Below, in pieces: positions 8,607 through 16,510 of a stretch of DNA of 53,685 nt (positions within the stretch are counted from its first letter, which is position 1; every line of letters begins with the position of its first letter). Made by a program: the position numbers and the translations under genes. The stretch lies in assembly GCA_036523395.1 (NCBI GenBank), contig DATDEH010000083.1, positions 1-53,685 of the forward strand, given 5' to 3'. The stretch is from Candidatus Limnocylindria bacterium (GTDB lineage: Bacteria; Chloroflexota; Limnocylindria; P2-11E). The notes beneath the pieces were generated by a model. It was not told where the DNA came from and made no database searches. It was given only the letters and a program-made list of their open reading frames with translations.

Positions 8607-9688
8607 CGCCTCTCGACGTCGCGCTCATCGTCCTCGCGTTCGGGCTGATCCTCGTCGGCGCCGAGGTCTTCACCAACGGGATCGAGTGGCTAGGGATCAA
8701 GCTCAACATGTCCGAGGGCGCCACGGGCAGCATCCTCGCTGCGCTCGGCACCGCGACGCCGGAGACGCTCATCCCGGTCGTGGCGATCCTGTTCACCAAC
8801 ACGAGCGACTCCGATGAGATCGGCGTGGGGGCCATCCTCGGCGCGCCATTCATGCTCGCGACCCTGGTCATGCTCCTGATCGGCGTGACCGCATACGTCC
8901 TGCGTAAGCGGAGGGGCCGCGACACGCTCCGCGTGGACGCGGCGCACGCGTCACGCGACATGTCGTTCTTCCTCGTCCTCTATACGATCGCGCTCGGACT
9001 CGCGCTCCTGCCGCGCGACCTGCACTTCCTGAAGGGCTACCTCGGGTGGATCTTCCTGCCGGCGTACTTCCTCTATCTCTTCCTCGTCCTCCGGACGCCG
9101 AAGGTCACGCCTGAAGACGTCGAGGAGCAGGAGGAGGAGCACGAGGCGTTCGACGAGCTCACCTTCGCGACGCAGCTGCAGCGGTTCGGAGCGAGCATCG
9201 TGCCGACTGCCCCTCCGCTGTGGCTCGTGCTGGTACAAACGCTCGTCTCGTTCGGGGCGATCCTCCTGGGAGCGCGGTTCTTCGCGACCTTTGTCGAGGA
9301 CTTTTCGCATGCGATGCAGTTCAACACGCTTCTCGTCGCGCTGGTCCTCGCGCCCCTCGCGACGGAGCTGCCGGAGGCGGCGAACAGCCTGATCTGGACG
9401 AAGGACGGAAAGGACGTCATCGCGCTCGGCAACGTCGCGGGCGCGATGGTCTTCCAATCGACGATCCCGGTCACGATCGGAGTGCTGCTCACGCCCTGGG
9501 AGCTGGGGCGGTTCGGCACCATCGCCGCGGTGTTCGCCCTCCTGTCGGGCTTGCTGATCTGGATCCAGTTGCGTTTGCGCGCGCGCGACAACTCGCTGCC
9601 GCCGTCCTCTCTCATGCTCGGCGGAAGCCTGTACGTGGTCTTCCTCGTCTACGTGGTCTGGAGCGTCATCGCGGGGCTGCCAGCCTGA
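8603..9688 (+). CDS. Sodium/calcium exchanger family membrane protein
   Basis: A 361-residue cation antiporter-like protein with two repeats of five to six helices, as in the CaCA superfamily. The alpha-1 repeat reads GILAALGTATPETLIPVVAI (about 37-58) and alpha-2 reads LVLAPLATELPEAANSLI (about 249-266), carrying the acidic residues that coordinate the cation. An acidic loop (PEDVEEQEEEHEAFDE) joins the halves. GTG 8603 overlaps the tctA stop, so the gene probably belongs to the tct transcript and could supply or balance the cation used by the transporter. That functional link is inference. Confidence 0.88.
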   Translation: MTPLDVALIVLAFGLILVGAEVFTNGIEWLGIKLNMSEGATGSILAALGTATPETLIPVVAILFTNTSDSDEIGVGAILGAPFMLATLVMLLIGVTAYVLRKRRGRDTLRVDAAHASRDMSFFLVLYTIALGLALLPRDLHFLKGYLGWIFLPAYFLYLFLVLRTPKVTPEDVEEQEEEHEAFDELTFATQLQRFGASIVPTAPPLWLVLVQTLVSFGAILLGARFFATFVEDFSHAMQFNTLLVALVLAPLATELPEAANSLIWTKDGKDVIALGNVAGAMVFQSTIPVTIGVLLTPWELGRFGTIAAVFALLSGLLIWIQLRLRARDNSLPPSSLMLGGSLYVVFLVYVVWSVIAGLPA

Positions 9689-9775
9689 TCCCGCACACCT
9701 GACTAGAATCCCCGAATCGCGCTGTGAGCAGCTTCCAAGCGCCGCGCGACGATGAGAGGGAGGTCGGACGGACCA

Positions 9776-10765
9776 ATGAAACGTGTGCTCGCGATCTATG
9801 TTGCCGTCGCGCTCGTCTTTGCCGCCTGTGGCGTTATTCCCGGCACCGGTAGCTCGCTCAAGATCGGGATCGTCACCGACATCGGCCAGCTCGAGGACAA
9901 GTCGTTCAACGAGTTCTCCTGGAAGGGCGTCCAGGACGGCGCCAGCGCGATCGGCGCGCCGAAGCCGGTGGCGATCGTGACCAAGGACATCGCCGACTAC
10001 AAGCAGAATATCCAACAGCTCGTCGACCAGAAGTACGACATCATCGTGACAGTCGGATTCCTGATCAGCAGCGACACGCTTGCTGCCGCAAAAGCGAATC
10101 CGACGATCCAGTTCTTCGGCGTCGACCAGTTCATCGCCGACCCCGTGCCCGCCAACTATCAAGGTCTCTTGTTCAACGAGGCGCAGGCGGGCTACCTCGC
10201 CGGGATCGTCGCCGGCACCATCACGAAGAGCGGGAAGATCGGCGCGGTCGGCGGACGGTCGGACGTCCCGCCGGTCGTGAACTACATCAAGGGCTACGAG
10301 AACGGCGCGAAGTCGATCAAGGCCAACGTCCAGGTCAGCATCAACTACGTCGAGGACTTCAACGCTCCCGACAAAGGCGAGGCTTCGGCGAAGACGATGA
10401 TCGGCCAGGGTGTTGACGTCCTCTTCCAGGTCGCTGGCCTCACCGGTGCGGGCGTTCTGCGCGCCGCCTGCAACGCGAAGGTCTACGGCATCGGCGTCGA
10501 CGTTGACCAGTACCTGTCTCTTCCCGATTCGAAGGGCTGCATCATCACCAGCGCCGAGAAGCACCTGCAGAACGCGACGCGCGACGCGATCAAGCGCTTC
10601 AAAGACAAAGGCAAGCAAACGGGCAACTTCACCAACGACGCGACGAACGACGGTATCGGCGCGTCCGAGATCCGCAACCTAAGCCCGATCCCCGCGGGTC
10701 TGCAGGACAAGATCAAGCAGGCCACTGCGGATATGAAGTCGGGCAAGCTCAAGCCGATCCCGTGA
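9776..10765 (+). CDS. BMP-family substrate-binding lipoprotein of a nucleoside-type ABC importer
   Basis: A 329-residue lipoprotein. MKRVLAIYVAVALVFAACG is a signal peptide with lipobox, followed by the BMP domain: KIGIVTDIGQLEDKSFNE (about 28-45), the ligand-side GFLISSDTL and GQGVDVLFQVAGLTGAGVL. BMP proteins (PnrA, Med, YufN) bind nucleosides, sometimes other solutes. ATG 9776 has GGGAGGT upstream; a TAGAAT -10-like box at 9704-9709 gives a leader of about 60 nt. An intrinsic terminator directly follows, so this receptor would be made in excess over the ATPase and permeases. Confidence 0.92.
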   Translation: MKRVLAIYVAVALVFAACGVIPGTGSSLKIGIVTDIGQLEDKSFNEFSWKGVQDGASAIGAPKPVAIVTKDIADYKQNIQQLVDQKYDIIVTVGFLISSDTLAAAKANPTIQFFGVDQFIADPVPANYQGLLFNEAQAGYLAGIVAGTITKSGKIGAVGGRSDVPPVVNYIKGYENGAKSIKANVQVSINYVEDFNAPDKGEASAKTMIGQGVDVLFQVAGLTGAGVLRAACNAKVYGIGVDVDQYLSLPDSKGCIITSAEKHLQNATRDAIKRFKDKGKQTGNFTNDATNDGIGASEIRNLSPIPAGLQDKIKQATADMKSGKLKPIP

Positions 10766-10788
10766 TCCAGATCCGGTAAATGGGAAGG

Positions 10789-10823
10789 AAGCGGGCCGAC
10801 CACTCGGGTCGGCCCGCTTTGTT
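10789..10823 (+). terminator. Intrinsic terminator/attenuator inside the nucleoside ABC operon
   Basis: A perfect 13-bp stem (AAGCGGGCCGACC, 10789-10801, with its complement 10807-10819) with a 5-base loop runs into TTTGTT. It ends only about four bases before the ATG of the ATPase gene, so it both limits read-through and occupies the place of the next gene's SD. Confidence 0.85.
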
Positions 10824-12362
10824 ATGAGCGAAGAGACGCCGGTCCTCGAAATGCGCGACGTCAGTAAGCGCTTTCCGACCGGCACGCTCGCCACCGACGC
10901 GATCGATCTCGACCTCGGCCAGCGTGAGATCCACGCGCTCCTGGGCGAGAACGGGGCCGGGAAGTCAACGCTCATGAACATCCTCTATGGGCTGGTAGAG
11001 CCCGACTCGGGCGAGATCCGCATCGACGGCGCGGCAGTGACCATCCAGAGCCCGGCGGACGCCATCGCGCGTGGCATCGGCATGGTCCACCAGCACTTCA
11101 TGCTCGTGCCGGTCCTCTCCGTCGCGGAGAACGTCGTTCTAGGTCAGGAGATCACCCGCGGCGGACAGGTCCTCGATCTGGGCGCGGCCGAGCGCCGGAT
11201 CCAGGATCTCGCGGAACGGCTCGGGTTCACGATCGATCCGCATGCGCGCGTCGATCAGCTATCACTCGGCCAACAGCAGCGCGTCGAGATCCTGAAGGCG
11301 ATCTACCGGGGAGCGCGGATCCTGGTGCTCGATGAGCCGACGGCGGTACTGACGCCGCAAGAGACGCGTGAGATCTTCGGCGTGCTGCGCCGGCTTCGCG
11401 AGGACGGCACGAGCATCATCTTCATCAGCCACAAGCTCGACGAGGTCCTCGAGATCGCCGACCGGATCACCGTGATCCGCCGCGGCAAGGTCGTCGGCAG
11501 CCGAAAGCCGGCGGAGACGAACGAGAGCGAGCTCGCGGAGCTCATGGTCGGACGGGCCGTGTCGCTCCGCGTCGATCGCGGCCAGTCGCACGCCGGCGAG
11601 GTCGTCCTGGAGATCGCGGGGCTCCGCGCCACGGACGACCGACGCCGCGAGGTATGCAGTGGCGTCGATCTCACCGTCCGCGCAGGCGAGATCGTCGGCA
11701 TCGCGGGCGTCGGCGGCAACGGGCAGGACGAGCTCGTCGAGTGCATCGTCGGCATGCGAAAGCCCATCGCTGGGACGATCCGCATCGCGGGCCGCGATCT
11801 GACCCACCTCAGCGTTGACGCTCGACGGGATCTCGGCATCGCGTACGTGCCCGCCGACCGCCAGCGCTTCGGGCTGGTGCTTCCCTTCCGCCTTCCGGAC
11901 AACTTCGTGCTCACGCGTTACGCCGAAGCTCCCTATGCAGCGGGATTCGGTGGCTTCGTGCGCCAGGAGCGGCCGATCCGCGACGAGGCCAGTCGCCTGG
12001 CCAAGGAGTTCGACGTCCGGACGTCCTCCCTCGATGTCACGGCTGCCACGCTGTCGGGAGGCAACCAGCAGAAGGTGGTCGTGGCGCGCGAGTTCCGACA
12101 CGACCTGAAGGTGCTGGTCATCGACCAACCGACGCGCGGGCTGGACGTTGGCAGCGTCGAGTTCATTCACAAGCAGGTGATCGAGCGCCGCAACGCGGGC
12201 GTCGCGGTGCTTCTGGTCTCGGCCGAGCTCGACGAGGTGCTTGACCTCTCGGACCGCATCCTCGTGATGTTCCGCGGCCAGATCGTGGGGAGCTTCGCCG
12301 CGGCTGAGGTCCAGCGTGAAAAGGTCGGGCTCCTCATGGCGACCGGCCAGGCGCGCGCGTGA
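10824..12362 (+). CDS. Duplicated ATPase of a nucleoside/simple-sugar ABC importer (YufO-like)
   Basis: A 512-residue protein with two fused ATPase domains. The first has Walker A LLGENGAGKST (about 39-49), signature LSLGQQQR (about 146-153) and Walker B VLDEPTAVLT. The second has the degenerate P-loop GIAGVGGNGQDEL (about 293-305), signature LSGGNQQK (about 410-417) and VIDQPTRGLD. This is typical of CUT2/BMP-type importers. The ATG has no SD because the terminator stem lies directly upstream; initiation may depend on read-through or a leaderless message. It overlaps the permease by four bases. Confidence 0.94.
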   Translation: MSEETPVLEMRDVSKRFPTGTLATDAIDLDLGQREIHALLGENGAGKSTLMNILYGLVEPDSGEIRIDGAAVTIQSPADAIARGIGMVHQHFMLVPVLSVAENVVLGQEITRGGQVLDLGAAERRIQDLAERLGFTIDPHARVDQLSLGQQQRVEILKAIYRGARILVLDEPTAVLTPQETREIFGVLRRLREDGTSIIFISHKLDEVLEIADRITVIRRGKVVGSRKPAETNESELAELMVGRAVSLRVDRGQSHAGEVVLEIAGLRATDDRRREVCSGVDLTVRAGEIVGIAGVGGNGQDELVECIVGMRKPIAGTIRIAGRDLTHLSVDARRDLGIAYVPADRQRFGLVLPFRLPDNFVLTRYAEAPYAAGFGGFVRQERPIRDEASRLAKEFDVRTSSLDVTAATLSGGNQQKVVVAREFRHDLKVLVIDQPTRGLDVGSVEFIHKQVIERRNAGVAVLLVSAELDEVLDLSDRILVMFRGQIVGSFAAAEVQREKVGLLMATGQARA

Positions 12363-13504
12363 AAGTCTGGCGCACGCAGCTCGCCCCGACCTGGTCGAAG
12401 GCATCGGTCCCCGTTTATTCGATCGTCCTCGCGTTCGCAGTGGCCGCCGTCGTCGTCATCGTGTCGAGCGCTTTCACCGAGACCGGCTTCGACCCGCTGC
12501 TCCCGTTCGCCGCGTACGCCCGTTTGCTCGCCGGATCGTTCGGAAGCGGCAACGCCATCGCGAACACGCTGGTGTCCGCCGCCCCGCTGATGTTCGGCGG
12601 TCTCGCGGTCGGCCTCGGATTGAAGGCCGGCCTCTTCAACATCGGGGTCGCCGGACAGTTCCTCGTCGGGGCGTTCGCCGCGGCGGTTGCGGGCGCGTCG
12701 CTCGCCACCGCGCCGACGATCGTCGGCATGCCGCTCGCCATGCTCGCCGGCGCGTTCGCCGGCGCGGCGTACGGCTTCGTACCCGGTTACCTCAAAGCGC
12801 GTACCGGCGCGCACGAGGTCGTGACGACCATCATGCTCAACAACGCAGCCGCGCTGCTGCTCACGTGGGCGGTCAACGACCTCGTACGCGCGCCGGGCTT
12901 CTCGTTCCCGCGGACCGCCGACATCGGGCAGAGCGCCCTCCCGATCCTCGCCGGTCGCAACCTGCACCTCGGCATCGTCTTCGCGGTGGCCGCCATCTTC
13001 GTGATCCGCTGGATCCTCGACCGCACCGTCCTCGGCTTCGAGATCCGCACCGTCGGCACGAACCCCAACGCCGCGCGATACGCGGGCATGCGGCCGATCT
13101 TCATCACCGCGCTCACGATGACGATCTCCGGTCTCCTCGCGGGTCTCGCCGGTGCGATCCAGATGCTCGGCGTCATCGGCTTTTACGCGCCGGGCATCAC
13201 CGCATCGGTCGGCTTCGACTCGATCGCGGTCGCGTTGCTGGGCCGATCCGATCCGATCGGCATCCTGTTCGCGGCGCTCCTCTTCGGCGCATTCCGCGCC
13301 GGCGCGCCGCTCATGCAGATCGAGACCAGCGTGCCGATCGAGGTGATCGACATCATCCAGGCGCTGGTCATCCTGTTCCTCGCTGCGGACGTCATCGTGC
13401 GGAAGGTCTTCCGCGTGCGCGCGCCGAAGGTCGAGATCACGGAAATGGCGACGGTGACGGGGTCCTGGGGCACGGGCACGCCACCGCCTGGATCGGCACG
13501 CTGA
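12359..13504 (+). CDS. ABC importer permease 1 (YufP-like)
   Basis: A 381-residue permease of the branched-chain/nucleoside class with about nine hydrophobic segments. Family features are GLAVGLGLKAGLFNIGVAGQFLVGAF (about 80-105), TGAHEVVTTIMLNN (about 149-162) and VGTNPNAARYAGMRPIF (about 233). GTG start overlaps the ATPase stop (GTGA). The C-terminal tail after the last helix is soluble (VRKVFRVRAPKVEITE). Confidence 0.93.
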   Translation: MKVWRTQLAPTWSKASVPVYSIVLAFAVAAVVVIVSSAFTETGFDPLLPFAAYARLLAGSFGSGNAIANTLVSAAPLMFGGLAVGLGLKAGLFNIGVAGQFLVGAFAAAVAGASLATAPTIVGMPLAMLAGAFAGAAYGFVPGYLKARTGAHEVVTTIMLNNAAALLLTWAVNDLVRAPGFSFPRTADIGQSALPILAGRNLHLGIVFAVAAIFVIRWILDRTVLGFEIRTVGTNPNAARYAGMRPIFITALTMTISGLLAGLAGAIQMLGVIGFYAPGITASVGFDSIAVALLGRSDPIGILFAALLFGAFRAGAPLMQIETSVPIEVIDIIQALVILFLAADVIVRKVFRVRAPKVEITEMATVTGSWGTGTPPPGSAR

Positions 13505-14538
13505 TGGATCTGCTCGCCGTACCGCGGCTCATCTGGGAGTTCCTGGTCTACCTCTTCACGGTGATGCCGGACCTGCTGCCGATCATCCTCTCGCTTGCGA
13601 CACCGCTCGCCCTGGGCGCGCTCTGCGGCGTGCTCGGCGAACGGTCCGGCGTCGTGAACATCGGCATCGAGGGCATCATGCTCATGGCCGCGTTCTTCGG
13701 CTACCTCACCGGTTTCGCACTGCATGAGCCGCTCGGGACCGGTGTCGCGCTCGCGCTCGGCATCGTGGTCGCCGTCGCCACCGGAGCACTCCTTGGGCTT
13801 CTGTACGCGTGGCTCACGGTGACCGTGCGCGCGGATCAGATCATCGCCGGCACGATGATGAACATCGCCGCCTTCGGTATGACGGGCTATCTCAACCGCC
13901 TCGTCATCACGCCGTCCGGCCGCGGAGGCGCCGGCGTGATCACGCCGTTCCATTTGCCGGACCAGCTCGCCGCCATACCATTCCTCGGCCCGATCCTCGC
14001 GATGTTCCTCGACCAGGGGCCGATCGCTATGAGCGTCATCGTGCTCGTCCTTGTTTCGCAGTTCGCCCTGTTCCGCACGCGGTGGGGACTCCGCACCCGC
14101 GCCGTCGGCGAGCATCCAAAGGCCGCGGACACCGTCGGCATCAACGTCTTCCGCCAGCGCTACATGAACGTGATCATCGGCTGTGCCATCGCCGGTCTCG
14201 CGGGCGCGTACCTCACCCTCGAGTCGACCGGCTCGTTCCAGAACGGCATGACCAACGGGCGCGGCTTCATCGCGCTTGCCGCGGTGATATTCGGACGCTG
14301 GACTCCGGTGGGTGCGTTCCTCGGGGCGCTCCTGTTCGGCACCGCCACGGCCTTCGGCATCATCGTCAACGTCCGGCCGGCCGAGGGGGATCTCGGCGCG
14401 CTCATGAAGTCGATCCCGACGTTCTGGTACGCGGCCCTTCCCTACCTCATCACGGTCGTGATCCTGGCCGGCGTGGTCGGCCGGTCGACCCCGCCGGCTG
14501 CCGATGGCATCCCGTACGCGAAAGAGGGCAAGGGCTAG
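13504..14538 (+). CDS. ABC importer permease 2 (YufQ-like)
   Basis: A 344-residue partner permease, starting at an ATG that shares one base with the previous stop (TGATG). It carries the paralogous motifs ERSGVVNIGIEGIMLMAAF (about 45-63), RADQIIAGTMMNIAAFG (about 110-126) and RAVGEHPKAADTVGINV. Together with permease 1, the duplicated ATPase and the BMP receptor it completes one importer. The longer open frame upstream runs antiphase through permease 1 and is rejected. Confidence 0.93.
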   Translation: MDLLAVPRLIWEFLVYLFTVMPDLLPIILSLATPLALGALCGVLGERSGVVNIGIEGIMLMAAFFGYLTGFALHEPLGTGVALALGIVVAVATGALLGLLYAWLTVTVRADQIIAGTMMNIAAFGMTGYLNRLVITPSGRGGAGVITPFHLPDQLAAIPFLGPILAMFLDQGPIAMSVIVLVLVSQFALFRTRWGLRTRAVGEHPKAADTVGINVFRQRYMNVIIGCAIAGLAGAYLTLESTGSFQNGMTNGRGFIALAAVIFGRWTPVGAFLGALLFGTATAFGIIVNVRPAEGDLGALMKSIPTFWYAALPYLITVVILAGVVGRSTPPAADGIPYAKEGKG

Positions 14539-14552
14539 GCCGGGCGGACCCT

Positions 14553-14611
14553 TTGACGGCTCCTCCTAACCGTCGTAGCCTCTTGTCCGTTCTGGTCAGA
14601 CCACCTGACCA
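14553..14611 (+). promoter_or_regulatory. Promoter with overlapping GntR/FadR-type operator
   Basis: TTGACG (14553-14558) and TAGCCT (14576-14581) are separated by exactly 17 bases. Starting 12 bases after the -10 box is TGGTCAGACCA (14593-14603), a perfect TGGTC-A-GACCA palindrome of the form used by FadR-subfamily regulators, followed by a further TGACCA (14606-14611). The position at about +5 suits autorepression of the GntR-oxidoreductase operon. Confidence 0.75.
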
Positions 14612-14630
14612 GCCATTGGGGAGGTCCGAA

Positions 14631-15332
14631 CTGGCCGTCATCGAGCCCATACGGCGCAGCAGGCTCTACCAGAGCATCGTCGAGCAGATCGAGTCGCTCC
14701 TGGAGAAGGGCGAGCTTCGGCCGGGCGATCAGCTCCCGCCCGAGCGCGCGCTCGCCGAGCAGTTCCAGGTGTCGCGCGCCTCCGTCCGCGAGGCGCTCCG
14801 AACCCTCGAGCTCCTCGGCGTCATCGAGACCCACGCCGGCGGCGGCACGTTCGTCCGTCAGGTGGCACCGGACGATCTCGTGCGCCCGCTGCACAGCCTC
14901 ATCGCCCGTGGTCACAGCGTCCCCGATGTGATCGAGTTCCGCGGCCTCATCGAGCCGGCACTCGCCGCGCTCGCTGCGACGCGCATCAGCGACGCGCAGC
15001 TGGCCGAGCTCCGCGAGATCCTCGCGGCTCAGGAGCGGAAGGTCGCCGCGGGCGAGACGTACGTGGAAGAGGACACGCGCTTCCACGAGGTCATCGGCGA
15101 CGCCGCGAAGAACGAGCTCCTCACGACGATGCTCGCGGTCATCTGGGACGTCCTCCGCGCATCGCGCGAGCAGTGGCTGCAGACGAACCAGCGCGCGCAC
15201 ACATCTCTCGACGCGCACCGCCGAATCCTTGACGCACTCTCCCGCCACGACGTCGAGGGCGCGCGGACCGCATCGGCTGAGCACATCCGCGCCGTCGGCG
15301 AAGGCATCCTGAAGCTCCTTGGAGGTAAATGA
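14631..15332 (+). CDS. GntR-family regulator, FadR subfamily
   Basis: A DNA-binding repressor of about 233 residues. The N-terminal winged helix contains RLYQSIVEQIESLLEKGELRPGDQLPPERALAEQFQVSRASVREALRTLELLG, the GntR signature. The C-terminal FCD domain (about 85-225) has Asp/His candidates for a metal site (EEDTRFHEVIG, DAHRRILDAL). The start is unusual: GGGGAGGT sits 6 bases before CTG 14631, while in-frame TTG 14616 overlaps that SD and TTG 14583 is only two bases past the -10 box. It overlaps the oxidoreductase gene (ATGA). FCD regulators usually sense carboxylic acids, fitting its operators at the tct and own promoters. Confidence 0.88.
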   Translation: MAVIEPIRRSRLYQSIVEQIESLLEKGELRPGDQLPPERALAEQFQVSRASVREALRTLELLGVIETHAGGGTFVRQVAPDDLVRPLHSLIARGHSVPDVIEFRGLIEPALAALAATRISDAQLAELREILAAQERKVAAGETYVEEDTRFHEVIGDAAKNELLTTMLAVIWDVLRASREQWLQTNQRAHTSLDAHRRILDALSRHDVEGARTASAEHIRAVGEGILKLLGGK

Positions 15333-16510
15333 TGGCTGAGGAACGCAGCGTTTCCATCGAGGTCGTGTACCGGGGCATCTTCCAGAAGACGCTGGCGCAG
15401 CGCATCTGCCGTTCGGTCGTGCTCGCCGCACGCAAGCGAGGACACACCGGCACGGCATTCGCGCGCTACGGGGACTCGCCGGAACGCAACGGGGTGCCGG
15501 CGAAGCAGTTCGCTGTCGTTGCCGCCGACGAGCTCGAGCTCGAGGCCTCGATGGCGAAGTACGAGCCGAGCGTCGTGGACGTGAGCATCGCCGTCGATGA
15601 CACGCTCGTGAAAGGCGTTGAGTCGTGGGCCTGGTACGGGCGCCAGCCGATCTGGAAGCCCGTACGCGCGAACGGCTGGCTCCTAGTCACGAGCGACAAG
15701 AAACCCGACGAAGTGCTGGCGCAGACCGACAAGGCGGAGCGACCGTACACGCTTGGGATCGTCCCGGGGGGCGCATCGTTCGCCGGACTCTGGGTCTACA
15801 AGGACGACCACACCGACTTCCGCGTGCTCGGAGCGCTCGCCAAGATCCTCCCGCAGTGGATCGCCCTCGACGACGCGAAGGCCGCCTCTCTCGAGCTCGC
15901 GAAAGGTGACCAGTCCGCCGTCGCATCGGTCCAATACGGCTACGACGCGACGACGATGCGCCGGGTCAAGGACGGCGAGGGAACGAGCGGCCACGAGGTA
16001 CTGCAGTTCAAGAAGCCCGGCTGGACCAAGATGCGACCGGGGGTCATCGTCGAGGCCCGCAAGCCCGGCGAACGCAACCCGTATTACAAGAAGTACGGGG
16101 CCCGCACGATGCGGCCGGTCGTGAACTTCGACACGTGCATCAAGTGCACGATGTGCTGGCTCGACTGCCCGGACGAATGCTTCGAGGTCACGCCCGAGGG
16201 CCATTACGAGGTCGTGTACGAGGCTTGCATCGGCTGCGGCATCTGCGCGCAGGTCTGCCCGGTGAAGGACTGCATCGTCATGGTCGACGAGCTCAAATTC
16301 ACTGACAACAAGGACAAGTGGCAGCTCTGGAAGACGGATCACTCCAAATACAACTCGTGGTTCGAGGACATGAGCGGCGTGTCGGCCGACCCGAAGAAGG
16401 GCGCGTCCGGCAGCGTCCCACCGAACGCGAACCCCGCCGCCAACGCGGCGACGAATCCAGGTGCGGACCCTGCGGCGAATCCCACGACTTCGGCGGGAGG
16501 TGACGAGTAA
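15329..16510 (+). CDS. 2-oxoacid:ferredoxin oxidoreductase, fused gamma and delta subunits
   Basis: A 393-residue subunit. Residues 1 to about 190 form the gamma (2-oxoacid:acceptor oxidoreductase) domain. Residues about 255-320 are a 2x[4Fe-4S] ferredoxin with CIKCTMCWLDCP and CIGCGICAQVCP, which takes electrons from the catalytic subunits. The tail is Asn/Ala/Pro-rich low-complexity sequence of unknown role. A strong GGAGG precedes ATG 15329 (a second ATG follows at 15332), and the start overlaps the GntR stop. The fusion order gamma-delta is common in pyruvate and branched-chain oxoacid enzymes. Confidence 0.92.
   Translation: MMAEERSVSIEVVYRGIFQKTLAQRICRSVVLAARKRGHTGTAFARYGDSPERNGVPAKQFAVVAADELELEASMAKYEPSVVDVSIAVDDTLVKGVESWAWYGRQPIWKPVRANGWLLVTSDKKPDEVLAQTDKAERPYTLGIVPGGASFAGLWVYKDDHTDFRVLGALAKILPQWIALDDAKAASLELAKGDQSAVASVQYGYDATTMRRVKDGEGTSGHEVLQFKKPGWTKMRPGVIVEARKPGERNPYYKKYGARTMRPVVNFDTCIKCTMCWLDCPDECFEVTPEGHYEVVYEACIGCGICAQVCPVKDCIVMVDELKFTDNKDKWQLWKTDHSKYNSWFEDMSGVSADPKKGASGSVPPNANPAANAATNPGADPAANPTTSAGGDE

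Noticed and set aside
8951-10618. Minus-strand open frame of 555 codons over the exchanger and BMP genes
   Set aside because: Charged, repetitive composition typical of antisense high-GC shadows; both plus-strand genes have clear family motifs.
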